64,000 nucleotides of DNA. Source: Nilaparvata lugens (lineage: Eukaryota; Arthropoda; Insecta; Hemiptera; Delphacidae). Below, in pieces: positions 12,267-24,888 of the stretch. Position 1 is the stretch's first letter. Each line of letters opens with the position of its first letter. A model generated the notes under the pieces. It did not search any database and was not told where the DNA came from. It saw only the letters and a list, made by a program, of their open reading frames with translations. The stretch is from positions 63,418,086-63,482,085 of the forward strand of contig NC_052504.1 in assembly GCF_014356525.2 (NCBI RefSeq). Reading direction: 5' to 3'. The translations under genes and the position numbers were made by a program.

Positions 12267-13729
12267 TATTTCACATTAAATTTTCCTACAGTTACCATTG
12301 AATATGAAAGTGGGTATTATGGGTAAAATTGCCTGAATAATGTAGTAGTGTTTGAATGGCGGGGGGCAGCTGTGTGGTGTGTGCTGTGGTGGCACTGTGC
12401 TGTCGTTGTCCTTGGTTATAATATCCACTTAATAATTAGCGCGTTGTGCTTCGTTGCACCTCTGCTCACTATAGCAGCCACAGCAGTCACTGTTACCAAC
12501 TTAATTTTGATTTTGCTGCACTGGTGCTCCATATAACCTACTAACTATTTTGCGTTGTCATGCTGCAAATCTGGAGTACGCAAGTACTCACTTTGCGCAC
12601 TAGTGCGGAAAAGTGATTCTTTACAGCCTGCAATCAGTGCACAAATGGTCACTTTTCAGGGTATCTGTAGGAAAACAACATTGAAGAACTTATATGCTCA
12701 TGCTCAAAATACTTTTTTGAATACCGTATGCCATAAATTCAAATTCCAGTAAACGAATTATTTTATTTTTAAGCATCAGATTAATATATTCTTATGGTCA
12801 GGGGGAAAAACATAGTAGGTACTTTCCTCACTAGTAAAGAGTCGTCAAGAAAAATTAAAATTATATGCTTGCCAGTTGAGTAGCTTTGTCAATAAATAAA
12901 TACATAAATAAATAAAAATAAAGTTACATGAAAACACTATGGACCGGTTTCCGAGCTCGGGATCTATAAGTTCTGGACTTACAGAGTCCAGGACTGAAAT
13001 AAGCTCTCGGGTCTAAATTGACTTTCTGAGTCACGATTTTATCTTCTAAACTCCAGATTCTATTAAGTTCTCGACTTATTTGAGTCCAGGACTTTAACGC
13101 ATTAAACGTGAGGGAAATTCACAATATTTTGCTGTTGTATTGTTGGCATTATAGCAAAACGGAAACAGCTGATTACATCGGGACAATTCAAATGAGCATG
13201 CTCTCCAAACTATATTGTAATAGTATATTTCGCACCTAGGGCCAAAAATGAGATATTTGAAAAGATTGAGAGCCGGAAATACATTTTTGCCCATGGTGCG
13301 AACGCTATTTTTCGCCACACCAAAAAAAAACTTCCAAATATATAAGAAATTAAAAAATAAATAAAATTCAAACAGCCTATTTTGATAGTTTGAATCTTGG
13401 TTATGACAACTTTCACTGTCAATTAATTTCAATATTACTAATTAATAATTTACAATAGTGACAATATTTTTATACTATTAATATTTCGAATAATTGTTTG
13501 AATTTTTATAGCTCGCGCTTTGCGCCTGGTGCAATATCTCATGGATAGATGGATGAATAGAATTTTCATTACTATTTTGAAATAATGTGATTAAAAATTA
13601 ATATAATTGCATATTTCACAGTTTTGTCTCAAAATATATCTAAAAAATTGATTGAAATTTAAATTACGGTAACTAATATAAAAAATAGCTAATAAAAGTC
13701 GAAATTCATCGACAAAAAAAAATGTCACT

Positions 13730-13811
13730 GACCGAGGTTCGAACCTAGATCATGTTTGTAATTCACTGAGCTTTGAGTTCTGATGTATTACGCCTTTACG
13801 CTCTCGGCCAT
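13730..13811 (-). repeat. tRNA-derived SINE head (pol III A and B boxes)
   Basis: On the minus strand TGGCCGAGAGCG (A-box-like) near 13810 is followed about 60 bases later by GGTTCGAACCTCGGT, an excellent B box, near 13734-13748. The spacing fits a class II (Leu/Ser-like) tRNA, but I could not fold a convincing acceptor stem. A T-rich run follows the B box, so a tRNA-derived SINE head is more likely than a functional tRNA gene. Confidence 0.6.
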
Positions 13812-14702
13812 TGCATAGTTTTGATTGAAGAGGCCTGTAAGTCAGGTAACGTATGTAGGCTACTATAATATAGTGTAGCCTATAGCGGCAAACTTGAAGC
13901 CGGTTGCCGGCATTTTCACAACAAAATATTGCTCTGAAAATAGTTAAATCATAGAGAAAACATTCGAAGATTCAATCTTGAGTGGGCCTAATGTTTTCTC
14001 TATATGGTTTGATATTGAAGAAAAATTATCTAAAAGTTTTAATAATGAATTACGGAAAAATTACTAGGAATTTTTCAGTCAAGGCTGAGTTTCACCAGTA
14101 GGCTTACCTTAAACTTTAGATCTCTGCTGTATTTTCCTATTATTATTGTTGATTGTATTGCATTAAGAAGTGGAATTCGATAATAAAAAGAAACAATTAT
14201 TACTCTACCTCACTTTTAAATATTGATACAATTATTGTACTTTGATTTCAAATTCGATTCTTCACTTTTAAAGACTTGCGATACGTACCTTTCTGACAAT
14301 GGACAATGCAGCCAACATTATATTGTTGAGGCTATGGAGATATCATCGTATTCTATTGTTTGATATCAAAAACACAATAATAAATATTAAATTATGAAAC
14401 AGTAATTCATAAAATATATTATAGACATGATACCGCGATTCACGATACATAATTATATAGATTATTACAGTCGTTATGAGATTATCTCTATGATTTTTGT
14501 GAGATCGGACACGATCAGCTGTTATTCAAGGTCATTTTACAGCCCTAGGCCGTAAAGTTTTACCGGCCTGGTCGGAAACAATCACTTTCGGCCTCCATAT
14601 GACGCACGTAAACCAGCTCATTACATCCAAGTGTGGCGAAAAAACTTTCTGACTTCCGCCTAGCTAAGAACTCGAAAGAATGATTGTCTAACTTAGATGG
14701 AT

Positions 14703-14802
14703 NNNNNNNNNNNNNNNNNNNNNNNNNNNNNNNNNNNNNNNNNNNNNNNNNNNNNNNNNNNNNNNNNNNNNNNNNNNNNNNNNNNNNNNNNNNNNNNNNN
14801 NN
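14703..14802. other. Assembly gap (100 N)
   Basis: Exactly 100 undetermined bases, the usual placeholder for a scaffold join of unknown size. It interrupts the 3' part of the minus-strand gypsy element where integrase would be expected. Confidence 0.99.
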
Positions 14803-15063
14803 TTCATTATTTAACGTTTTCGGTGGAACACTAATTGTCGTCTTTCTGATAAGGCCGTATCTATGTATTTGTGTTTCAATAATTCCTTCTCCTTTTTTCT
14901 TTAGAATGAGTTGATTCCGCTTATTATTAATGATGTCATGTAATACAGCCATTTCATTCCGTTCATTCCTTCCATAAGCATCCAATAATTCAATGTCAAA
15001 TGATTCTGGGCTACAATCGTTCATCGCCGGTTGTCTCAAATACTGATCAATAACATTTTCCTC

Positions 15064-15430
15064 CTATGAATCAACTGGCAATGGGTTGATGTTTCTTGAT
15101 AAATAATCTGCAACTACATTATCGATTCTTTTGATATGCTTGATTTTAGAACTATATACAGTTAATTTCTCCTTCCACTTTGTTATTCTTGCTGAAGTTT
15201 CTTTCAACTTATCTACCCAGAATAATGGCATGTGATCTGTTAGCAATTCGAACTCATTACCATACCGATAAGGACGAAAATTCTCTACACACCATACAAT
15301 TCCCAATAATTCTCTCTCAACAGTACTATAACGTCTTTCAGCTGGTATTAATCTCCTACTAGCAAAGGCAACGGGTCTATCCCCCTGTGATAAAACTCCA
15401 CCGATGGCCTAAATGCTGGCGTCTGATGTC
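15064..15430 (-). pseudogene. Gypsy element 1: RNase H region
   Basis: Minus-strand reading gives ERELLGIVWCVENFRPYRYG and ELLTDHMPLFWV, then KEKLTVYSSKIKHIKRIDNV and ADYLSRNINPLPVDS: the standard end of the Ty3/gypsy RNase H domain with its TDH and ADxLSR motifs. Reverse transcriptase lies just upstream on the same strand. Frame breaks between 15306 and 15430 interrupt it. The sequence below 15060 is an ORF with no recognised domain that runs into the gap. Confidence 0.8.
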
Positions 15431-15599
15431 AGTGTGAAGGGTTTCTGAAGATCAGGGAAATTGAGTACCGGAACTGTACAGATCGCTTCCTTACACTTTG
15501 CGACTGCATCCTTCACATCACCTGTTATTTCAAATTTGATTCTTTTTTTGAGTAGTTTTGTTTATGGATCTGTCATCTGGGCGAAATTCATTATAAACT

Positions 15600-16364
15600 T
15601 CAGATAAAAACCCTTATTCGTTTGACGAGTAACTTTAAATGTTTTTCGTGTGCTTCAAGATTTTTACTAAAAACTACTATGTCGTCCATATAGATTTGGA
15701 TTGCGACTTCATCCAATCCTTCAAGAAACTCGTCCATAAGCTGCTGAGAGGTCGCTGGAGCATTTTTCAAGCCAAAAGGCATGCGAGTGATTTCATAGTG
15801 TCCTCTTTCGTAACTGAATGCTGTTTTCTCCATATCACGAGGACTCTTTTCAATCCGATGATATCCAGCTTTTAAATCAAATGTGCTGAACACTCTAGCA
15901 CCGGACATTCTGTCCAACATATCCTCTAGTCTCGGTAATGGGTATCTTTCTAATGTTGTTCGTTTATTCAATTCACGAAAATCCACGACCACCCTGAATC
16001 TAGGCTTCTTTCCAGGTTCAACTTTCATTGGAACTACCCAAAAAGGACTGCAATACATGACACTGAATTCTGTATTATTCCTTGTTCTTTCATTTCGTGA
16101 ATGTGTTCTTTTATTATATTCCTCATTGCATGGGGATATCTGCGAGGTTTGACAGTTACAGTTGAATTTAGTTTGATTGAATGTTGCACTCTCCCTGTAG
16201 TCTTCAAGGGTTGGCCCTCTTCTATATAATGTGTCTCCAAATTCACACAACACACGATCCGCAATATTCTCTCCTTCTTCTCGAATAACACATCCCATTA
16301 GATAATGTTCTTCCTTAGATAATTGTTCTGTGGTGTGATAGCTTTTCCTCCCTAACTTAATCAT
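15600..16364 (-). CDS. Gypsy element 1: reverse transcriptase (Ty3/gypsy class)
   Basis: An open 254-codon stretch with the ordered Ty3/gypsy RT motifs: FWVVPMKVEPGKKPRFRVVV then DFREL, RYPLPRLEDMLD, FSTFDLKAGYHRIE, GHYEITRMPFGLKNAPAT and the catalytic box IYMDDIVVFS. It copies element RNA into DNA. A protease-like ORF lies upstream and RNase H downstream on the minus strand. The start given is only the first in-frame start of the open part; the true polyprotein would begin upstream, and the reading frame shifts around 16290. Confidence 0.88.
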   Translation of the reverse strand: MIKLGRKSYHTTEQLSKEEHYLMGCVIREEGENIADRVLCEFGDTLYRRGPTLEDYRESATFNQTKFNCNCQTSQISPCNEEYNKRTHSRNERTRNNTEFSVMYCSPFWVVPMKVEPGKKPRFRVVVDFRELNKRTTLERYPLPRLEDMLDRMSGARVFSTFDLKAGYHRIEKSPRDMEKTAFSYERGHYEITRMPFGLKNAPATSQQLMDEFLEGLDEVAIQIYMDDIVVFSKNLEAHEKHLKLLVKRIRVFI

Positions 16365-16460
16365 CCAATGTCCGTTTTCATATATGAAGGCACGTTTTTC
16401 ACTTTTTCCATCAGATCACAAGCGATTATCATATCATATTTTTATCACTCACAAACTTTG

Positions 16461-16655
16461 TCACATGAATGCTTTGATTCCTGTCAGTATGAATAAGTTT
16501 AATTCAGTTTCGCCACCCAGTCCTTGTTCTCCAGTTGAAGTTTTCATTCTGCACATACACTTTTCAATTTCCAAATCAGCATTAATTCTACTAGCTGCTT
16601 CTAATGACAACAATGTGCTATCTGAGCCTGTATCAAATAAGCATTTCACCCCCAC
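16461..16655 (-). pseudogene. Gypsy element 1: retropepsin-like protease fragment
   Basis: Reads MGVKCLFDTGSDSTLLSLEA, carrying the Asp-Thr-Gly active-site triad of an aspartic protease, between gag and RT on the minus strand. The fragment is short and out of frame with RT. Confidence 0.65.
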
Positions 16656-16767
16656 TCTTCCTCTAAAAATATGGGCAGTTTACTTTTCTTACATTTGTTC
16701 TTATATCTTTCACTACCTATATGCTTCGTGATTAATTTTCAATCTTGTTTTTCATCACCTTTAGGTT

Positions 16768-17807
16768 TCACGTTAGATTATTCTGGTTTTCCCAACTCTG
16801 GCCAGTCTCTTCTTTGAGAGCGTTTATTCTGACGACCATAGCTGCTGTTCCTCCATCCGATGAATAGGATGTCCATCCTCCGTCTGATTCAGACTCAGAA
16901 TTCCTACTTCTTGCATGTCTTCTTATCGCGTTCACTTCCATTGGCTCTTCATACTTAGCGTAATTCTTCCTGCCGCCTTCCTGCGATAGATATATGGACA
17001 TTCTCGAGCGAAGTGTCCTTCCTCTTTGCATTTCCAACACTCCCGACGAGGTCTTGCTGGTTTTCCATCCCGTTCCCGCGGTGGCCTCCTCTTCTGTCCC
17101 GTTCCTCCTCCATTGGGAAACTGGCTGCGATTTCCTATGTTGTTGATTGAATTGATGTCCTCTCATAGGTGATCTGCGACGTTTCCTTTCCACTGTTTTC
17201 GAATCCGAATATCTAGGACGAATATCCTCTGTATTAGCCTCCTGATCTTTGACCAAATTTACCGCTTCCTCAAGGACTTTGGCTTGGAAATTTTTACGGC
17301 AGTTCTTACTCTTTCCAGCAATGATTGTAGTAGTATTTCTGAAGCAAACTCGTCGTAAATTTTCGTTCTCCATATGCTTTCATCCTGGCTATCACTTGAG
17401 TCCACAATTCGCGATCCAAGACCCTTCATCGCATAAGCCAACCGTTTTGCAAATTCCGAGATTGACTCACTAGTTTCCCGTCATAATTCTAATACTCTGA
17501 GCGCACTCGTACTAAATGACTTCCGCGCGCCTGCATAATGTTTCTTGAGAGCTTGACGTACAACTGTTCAAGTCGAGCTAAATGATGCTCCTAAGTCTAC
17601 TAACACTGAAACGTTAATTCTTAACAGAAAGTAAGCATGAATACACGCATTTGTTACCTCGTCTATAGCGTTCGCGACTACTTGAGCATAGACTGCATTC
17701 ATTCTTTCTAAGAAAAGTTCTAATTATTTTACCTCACCATTGAATTGTTTTACTGAATCAATAATGCTCTTAAGGTATTGCACACGGGATGTTTTTATTT
17801 GTTCCAT
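16768..17807 (-). pseudogene. Gypsy element 1: gag with CCHC zinc knuckle
   Basis: A minus-strand gag-like region beginning with an ATG near 17807 (MEQIKTSRVQYLKSIIDSVK). Around 17000-17050 one frame reads CWKCKEEGHFARECP, a canonical C-x2-C-x4-H-x4-C nucleic-acid-binding knuckle, preceded by a basic stretch. It is split by several stops and frame changes (near 17580, 17260 and 17170), so no full gag is made. It lies just downstream of the primer-binding site at 17997-18013. Confidence 0.75.
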
Positions 17808-17996
17808 TTTCACGGACAGTTCTAAATTTTGGTTAACCGATGTAGAAGCAGGGGAATAGCATTTTGATTTGCATTCTCTGTTGGGGCTATTGCGAATTTC
17901 ACAAACGTAACCTAATTTGCACTACACTGAACTCGCGTAATCCACAGGTTGAACGCACTGTATCAAGCACTTAAACACTCCGTAATCACAACTATT

Positions 17997-18180
17997 CCTG
18001 GGTTTCGGCACCAGTTAAATCGACTGGGAAGGTGATTGGGTTTTCAGAAAAACAGATCTATGCGTTGCGAGAGCTCGATGTCGACTGACTCTCGACAATT
18101 CATTTATTGCAAGCTGCTCTACTATCTTATCTTAAAGATAGTAAGACGTAATAGGTGGGGAAGCCAGCAGCTCGCCTAAC
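17997..18180 (-). promoter_or_regulatory. Gypsy element 1: primer-binding site and adjoining LTR edge
   Basis: On the minus strand TGGTGCCGAAACCCAGG (18013 down to 17997) has the form of a tRNA-3'-end primer-binding site beginning TGG. The DNA above 18014 would then be the 5' LTR, truncated or obscured by the (TA)n run from 18180. I could not find the partner LTR at the other end of the element. Confidence 0.55.
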
Positions 18181-18204
18181 TTATATATATATATATAATA
18201 TATA

Positions 18205-18244
<40 letters not shown>
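18180..18244. repeat. (TA)n microsatellite
   Basis: About 65 bases of TA dinucleotide with two short TAAT/ATTA phase shifts. Confidence 0.97.
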
Positions 18245-18248
<4 letters not shown>

Positions 18249-20185
18249 GTGGATTACTGGAAAAGTGGAACGAGGAATATGGAAATTATTCAAAATCGAG
18301 AGGCAGAATTACGATGAAAAAACAGAAAAAGCTTTTTAGAGCTAGATTGCACGAAGTACTGTGGAAATGATCACATCTTGATTGGAAGAACAATCCTTGA
18401 ATCGATCAGCAGCTACAATCAACACAACACGTGCAGAGGAAGGCCCTTTGATTTCTTTGGAAGAGGGTTTCTATTTATGTGAAGTCCTCAACTAGAATTC
18501 AAAATAGATTCTCGAAATACTATTTTTTGTTTTGAAAATTTTAAACCAAAGAACTTATCAGCATGAATATGTTTCACAGTCACAGACAATAAATATTCAC
18601 AAAATTATATGTGTTCAGTTGGAAAAATATCACTTTGAATCTCTATCGTTGAACATATCTATATATTCCTGTTAGAGGCGAAATCTATGTATTGTCAGAG
18701 ACAAGAATAATATAGTTATACTTACTTATCCTTCATCTATGGTATTGTTCAATGAGAGAGAAAATTATTTGCTGGAATGATTGAATAGTGCTCATAAATG
18801 GACGCTGGTAATTTATACAGCTTCTGCTCTAGACTCTAGTGATCCAACTTTTCCAACGGAATTGAAGTACTGCAATCAAGCGATTAATTGAATCAAGTTT
18901 TCCCAATATTGCTAGCAGTGGGAGAGTCATTCATTATCGATAGCTTTAGTGATAAAAAGTATCTTGGGATAACAGAACTTTAATATTCAAAGGTTCCAAC
19001 TTCATTCCATGAGATATTTCAGAGGTTAGTTCAGAATAATTATACTGAAGTTGTATCCATTTAATAATCTGTGATGAGAGACGTTACTGATGACATGAAG
19101 GAAGGAAGTTCTATCCAATATATACATATTTATGAAAAGAGCTTGAATATTCTACGGACTGTGCCCCCAAGAGATCAAGTCTGCGATAATGCGCCTTCCG
19201 AAGTGAATTATATATTCGTGGTTGTGTTGTGCAAATCTATCGACAAGCTCATGACTTAACTCTGACTTCTTGTTCCAAGGTTGCGATGTTGTCTTCTCAT
19301 TCCCAGTTCAAGTTGAATTCTCCTATCAATACAGAACAAATATCAGAAGCTTGACATAATTTCAAACTTTCAACTGGAATCCAAAAATAATGTTTCCAAT
19401 CACCCCAACAGTCGTTACAATTTTTATTATCTCGTGTGAGGGTGAGAATATATACTTATTATTTCTGTTAGAGAGTGTATTTTCAAATGTTGATTCGGTC
19501 AATTTAAAGGTCGCTGAGTAACATGACTAAGGGCCAAGCCACATTTAGTGTTTTTGCACTGTTAGCGAATGAGACGGCAGGGCAGGAAGCTCTGCGATTG
19601 GCTGATTGTTAGCTGACTGGGTTGGCTTCTGGAATCTGCTGATAATCATCCATTCACTAAATATTATCACTAGATATCCAGATAGTGCCAAAAATAATGT
19701 TTACTATCACTGGGAAGAATAGCAGAAAATGTTGAGTTCACTGAAAGAATCAAACTGGATATTATTTCCTTGCAATGAATCCCTGTTTAGAATTTGAAGA
19801 ATAAATGTTGAAATATTTTGGATATAAGATATCAGTTCAATGTCAGGTTTCACAAGATTCAGTGAAAACACTACCATATTATTCTTCTAAGTTTTCAATT
19901 CTTCCTAAGGTTTTCATCATTACTCTAATTATTGCTACTAAACTTCATAAAGCACTTCTATTACTTTCACAACAATAATTCCAACTTACTTTTCTAGTAT
20001 TGACCATTTGAAAGCGCTGGGTCCCATCTTCAGCTGGCAAGGAGTACCTCAATTATAAGTCTTGTAAGACTTGTTGGGGTCAAGGAATGATGAATATGTG
20101 GGAAAGTTGGGGAAGTGTCAGGTGAGGAAACGATTAGTTTTCTTCTATTGTATCGAAGATAGTATGTGGATTATATGAGAGTTGA
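18245..20185. other. Non-coding, no recognised feature
   Basis: No supported gene. A more GC-rich patch at 19535-19640, with words such as CTGCGATTGGCTGATTGTTA, looks like an old interspersed repeat, but I cannot name it. Confidence 0.5.
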
Positions 20186-20580
20186 ATTGAATTGAATTAC
20201 TGCCTTTATTTTCGAAGAGAGTGAAGTTAGGGCGCAGTCGGCCCTCTCTTACACTTAACTCTCTATCACAAGATAACAATACAAAAAAATACAAATAATA
20301 TGATAAAGAAAAAATATTACAAACAATATGAAAAAAACAAACAATATCTACTTATTTAAAATAATAACAAATTTTAAATAATTGAAAAGAGAAGAAAATG
20401 GATCAAAAAGAGATCCTAATGTATACAAAATACAAAAACGACAACTATAGTGTTTGCTATACATTCCATTCCTACATATTATTATAAATCTTGAAGTGAA
20501 TGAGTAAATCACATTTACATTTAATTGATTGTATAAAAAGACCATCAAGGAGCCAATTTCCAGATTCTACATTCACACAC
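20186..20580 (-). mobile_element. LINE 3' UTR fragment with (TTGAA)n tail
   Basis: Starts with a short TTGAATTGAATTGAATTACT array followed by CTGCCTTTATTTTC. This resembles the (ATTG)n tail plus ACTTTATTTATG start of the minus-strand LINE 3' end at 56222. It is probably the 3' end of a minus-strand non-LTR element. A CA-repeat (20573-20590) follows. Confidence 0.45.
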
Positions 20581-20613
20581 ACACACACACGTACAAAGAA
20601 GATATATTAATCA

Positions 20614-22171
20614 ATGCACAGTCGCTATAAGTCGCTCCATGATGACATGGTCAAGACTTTCGGGAATTGGACTTTGACTTTGTATGACAAACATGCACCT
20701 TATGTGACAAGGAGGATTAATAGAAGACGACGAGTACCGTGGATGACTGAAGACATACTAAAGACGATGGGATGTAGAGACAAAGCACATAGAAAATTTA
20801 AAAATACATTTGACTTGAACAGTTTGATTGAGTATAGGAGCCTTAGAAATAGAGTTAAACAGGAGTTACGGAACTCAATGATTAGGTACTTGAATTCGTT
20901 CATGACAAACAATAGACAAGACTCTAAATCACTTTGGCAGGGAATGAAAGGATTCGGGCTTGGCAAACAGGAATCGAATCCCCAAATTGACTTACCATTG
21001 AACAATATAAATGACCATTCCGTTTCACACACTAACCAACGCAACGAAGTTGTCATTGCTAATAATATCGATGATCTTGAAGAGCAGGTTACAAACATAG
21101 ATTTACCAATTACTGATCAATTTCATTCCCATCCAATCTCAGAAGAAGACACTTTCAAAGCAATTCAACGTATTCATAGTAATGCTATGGGTGTAGACAA
21201 AATTCCTATTAAATTTTATCAAGAAGATGTTATTTGCTGTTTTACCAACCATTACATACATTTTCAACAAGTCACTTTTGAAGAAGGCAATTTCCCTGAA
21301 AACTGGAAGTTTGCTCTGGTTTGCCCTCTAAATAAAGTTCCATCACCCAATAAAGTTTTAAGGATTTTGCACCCAATAAAGGATTTTGAACCAATCAGTA
21401 TTCTACCTGCATTGTTCAAAATGCTAGAAAGACTCTTCCATGCTCAGGTTGTAGAATTTCTAGACAAGAATAGTAAGCTTCATAACTTTCAATCGGCTTT
21501 AGGAAATTACATTCAACTGAGACAGCTCTGCTTCGTGTCACTGATGATATAAGGCTAGCTATGGACCAAAGAAAATGCACAATCCTCACCCTATTTGATT
21601 TTTCTAAAGCATTCGATACTGTTGATCATACAGTCCTTTTGGATAACTTGGCTATTCTTGGTTTCAGTCACAATTCGTTAGTTTGGTTCAAATCCTATCT
21701 ATTAGGTAGGAGACAATGTGTATCTGTCCGTGACAAAAAGTCAACTTGGAAATAGTTATGCATGGAGTACCACAAGGTTCAATTTCAGCCCTCTCCTCTC
21801 CACTTTGTATGCTAATGACCTTTGTTCCATTATCAAATTCTCCAGATTCCATACTTATGAAGAAGACGACCTTCAAATCTATTTAAGCTGTCCCATAACA
21901 AAAATTAATGAAACAGTTAGAATAATGAATCAGGATATCAATTCGATAGTGGAATGGACAAGGAAAAATGGCCTCAAGCTTAATCCCATCAAAACACAAC
22001 CCATTATAATTGGACATTCTGGTCTTATAAACAATATTGACCTTGAATCGATTCACAAAATTAGTGTAGACGGTAATGACATTCCTTACTGTAGCACAGT
22101 TGAAAATTTAGGCATTATTATGAATAATACTCTTGACTGGTCAGAACAAGCGAACAAAAACTTGTAAAAAG
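20614..22171 (+). pseudogene. Non-LTR retrotransposon (Jockey/CR1-like) ORF2, RT part
   Basis: A plus-strand ORF2 fragment running from the endonuclease-RT linker (VPWMTEDILKTMGCRDKAHR) into RT: FEPISILPALFKMLERLFHA, LFDFSKAFDTVDHTVLLDNL, then a damaged catalytic box (YEEDDLQIYL where the sister copy has YADDLQIY). Frames change near 21545 and 21755. It has no endonuclease domain and ends abruptly at about 22171, inside what is the KTCKKVFSA segment of the sister copy, where gypsy gag sequence begins. The same family is present, more complete and inverted, at 56.2-60.7 kb. Confidence 0.88.
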
Positions 22172-23092
22172 GGCCATCTGTGGAGGAATTCTTGAGGAAT
22201 GTAAAGCTAGCTTCAGAAACCGGCCACTGGGAGGAGACAGATAGAAAACTAATTTGCCGACTGAAGGTGACAGGAACAGCAGCAGCATGTCTTGACTCCT
22301 ACCCAGAACTGTTTGAACCAACTGTTGGATTTGCAGAGGTGGAACACATCCTGAGAGAACGATTTGGACAAACCCAAGATCCCCAACAATATCTACTCGA
22401 ACTGATGATGACAACCCAGTGAACAGACGAGATGGCAAGAGCTTTTGCAGATAGATGTAGGATGCTAGGGCAACGGGCCCTACCACCACAGACCACCCCT
22501 GGCCAACGGGATTTGGCCTGTACACAGATGGACCAAACCATCCTTACATCCTTCATCCGAGGTTTGGAGAGCCAAGCAGCAACAATACTACAGTTGCACC
22601 CACCAGTCAACCTGGAGGCAGCCATCAAGATTTGGGGAGCGAATGGAGGGGATTACCAGTGGACCATCTAAACCAAATCACCCAAATATCTTCATGGTGG
22701 AGACTGATCCAGGAGCAACAGGTCCTGCTGCAGCAGTAGCCCGAGTGGAAGCTGAAGTACCACCAGCTAGCAAACAGAATTGTTTTGCCTGCAAGAAACC
22801 TGGACACTATGCAAGGGAATGTAGGTTCAACAATTCCAATTGTGATGGATGAAGAAGCACGTAACCCAAGGGCCAGTGGCGAACAGGCAATAACCAACCA
22901 GCGCAGCGCAACACCAATGCCAGAGGTGGTGGTCGATTCTGCTTTGTTTGTGGAAAAAGGGATCACCTGTCATTCAACTGCCCACAGAGGTGGACCCCAA
23001 CCCGCAGACCAAGTGGTAGCTGACAAGACCCAACAGCAAACTGGTTCCCCAAACGGGGAGGGGCCGGGAACCACCCCATTTCCCAGCCAGTA
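22171..23092 (+). pseudogene. Gypsy element 2: gag (left copy)
   Basis: Begins mid-protein at PSVEEFLRNVKLASETGHWE, directly fused to LINE sequence. Capsid-like text follows (LDSYPELFEP, ILRERFGQTQDPQQYLLELM, AFADRCRMLGQRALPPQ). A TGA at 22420-22422 replaces the Arg codon of the right copy. Frame changes then lead to two nucleic-acid-binding knuckles: CFACKKPGHYAREC near 22785 and CFVCGKRDHLSFNC near 22945 in different frames. Gag would coat the element RNA; this copy cannot encode it. Confidence 0.85.
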
Positions 23093-23520
23093 GACTCGGA
23101 AACACTATATAAGCAGATTTCCAGCATCAACACCACCAATAGTGGGCTAATGATGGAGGTGGAAATAATGAGGCTGACCAAAAGCTTGCTGGTAGACAGA
23201 GGAGCCGAGATTTGTATTTTGAGAGAAGCAATTCCAGGGGTTCCCATCAAGGCTGCAGGTATTCGAGCTAGAGGAGTTACAGGCGCAGCTCTCGGCATCC
23301 TGGGCACTCAAGAAGTCACTTGCAAGGTGGGAAAATTTGCAAGTAACCCATCAATTTGTAATAGCTACAGTGGACATAGCAGGAGATGGATTAATTGGCT
23401 GGGATGTCCTGAAGAAATTGGGGGCAGTGATCAATGCCAAGAGCCAGACCATTACCTCCACGGGGGTTGCTACCTCAGTTATTGGCACAAATAATATCAA
23501 GGGAGCTACCACTCAAGCTC
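23093..23520 (+). pseudogene. Gypsy element 2: retropepsin with altered active site
   Basis: The segment LTKSLLVDRGAEICILREAI fits the retropepsin N-lobe, but the expected Asp-Thr/Ser-Gly triad reads Asp-Arg-Gly. In a shifted frame FVIATVDIAGDGLIGWDVL matches the C-terminal hydrophobic-Gly-x-Asp signature. A frameshift near 23340 separates the halves, so the protease is dead twice over. Confidence 0.75.
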
Positions 23521-23610
23521 TGGTTCAGAGACCTAACCCAGTGAGGACAAATATGCAGTCTCCTCAAGTGTCAACAATACAGAGACTAAGGGGAGGATAC
23601 CCAAGACAAC

Positions 23611-24861
23611 ATGAAGTGGATCTCTGCAAGCAAAAACCACACCATTCCAGCTTATTCAGAAATGGCACTCCAGGAACAGACAAACTTGGCAGATGGTCAA
23701 TTATTTGTAACAGAGCCCCTGAATCAACCACAACTTGGAATCTGCATTGTTTGCTGCCTCAATATATCAAGGGCTGGCAACACTGTTGTGAGAGTGATGA
23801 ACTTGACAGCTGCTCCCATTCAGATAGATAAACAGCAACATTTGGGGAGAGTAGATTTCCTAGAAATGGAGAATGATCAAGTGGAACCATTCCAAGTACA
23901 CGCCATCAGCTCCCTAGAAAACAGTGGCAAACTGCAAAAGACCCTTGTTGAAAAAACCAAACACCTACCAAGAGGAGAAGCAGAACAGATTCAGGTAGTG
24001 ATGAAAAAGTATCAACACCTATTTGGAGAGCCAGGTAGAGATGGTTGTCAGGTGAATGTTCAACACCGCATCCCTACAGCTGACTCAGCACCTATAGCCA
24101 AACAACCATATCGAGTGCCCTACCATCTCCGTCCTGTCATAGAAGAGCATCTGGCAGACATGCTTGACAGAGGGATCATCTCTCCATCAACCAGCCTGTG
24201 GTTGGCACCAGTGGTGCTTGTGAAGAAGAAAGCAACGGATGGCAGTACAAAGTGGCGATTTTGCACTGACTTCTGAGTGCTGAATGAGATAACAAAAGCA
24301 GATGCTTACCCTCTTCCATTAATCAACGAGACCTTGGAGAATTTGGGGAGGTTCAAGTACTTCTCCACTATTGACTTACACAGCGGCTATCATCAAATTC
24401 TGATTGCACCAGAAGATCGTGAGAAGACTGGGTTCACCACCGTTGGTGGACATTTCCGATATGAGAGGATGGCCTTTGGCCTAACTGGAGCGCCTGCAAC
24501 ATTCCAAAGAATGATGGACCAGTTGCTAGCGAGGATCAAGGGATCAGAATGTCTAGTCTACTTGGATGATGTGGTAATCTTCAGTGACACAATTGCCCAA
24601 CATGCTGAAAGACTGGAGAATGTCTTTGCAATTCTACAAAAAGCCAACCTGAAGGTGAACATTGAGAAGTGTCATTTTGCTCAACCAGAAGTGAACTACT
24701 TGGGACATGTGGTGACCTCTGATGGCGTCAAACCTGACCCAGGGAAAATTGAGGTGGTGAAGAAATTTCCAACCCCAAAGAACGTCCGAGAGGTGCGGGG
24801 ATTCCTGGGCCTTGCAGGCTACTACCGCTGGTTTGTCCCCAGCTTTGCCGAGTTAGCTTAA
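23611..24861 (+). pseudogene. Gypsy element 2: reverse transcriptase
   Basis: From 24050 the Ty3/gypsy RT motifs run in order: [89 protein letters not shown], and the catalytic box YLDDVVIFSD, ending NVREVRGFLGLAGYYRWFVP. A TGA at 24274-24276 replaces the Arg of the usual DFR motif (a CGA-to-TGA change would do it), and a TAA at 24859-24861 separates RT from RNase H in the same general reading. Confidence 0.93.
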
Positions 24862-24888
24862 CCACTTACTTCTCTCAACAAGTCAGAT

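Noticed and set aside
13730..13811. Functional tRNA gene
   Set aside because: A and B boxes are good but an acceptor stem and anticodon arm could not be formed convincingly; a SINE head is the simpler reading.
14560..15039. Gypsy integrase ORF across the N gap
   Set aside because: The translation is bridged only by Ns and neither side shows integrase motifs.
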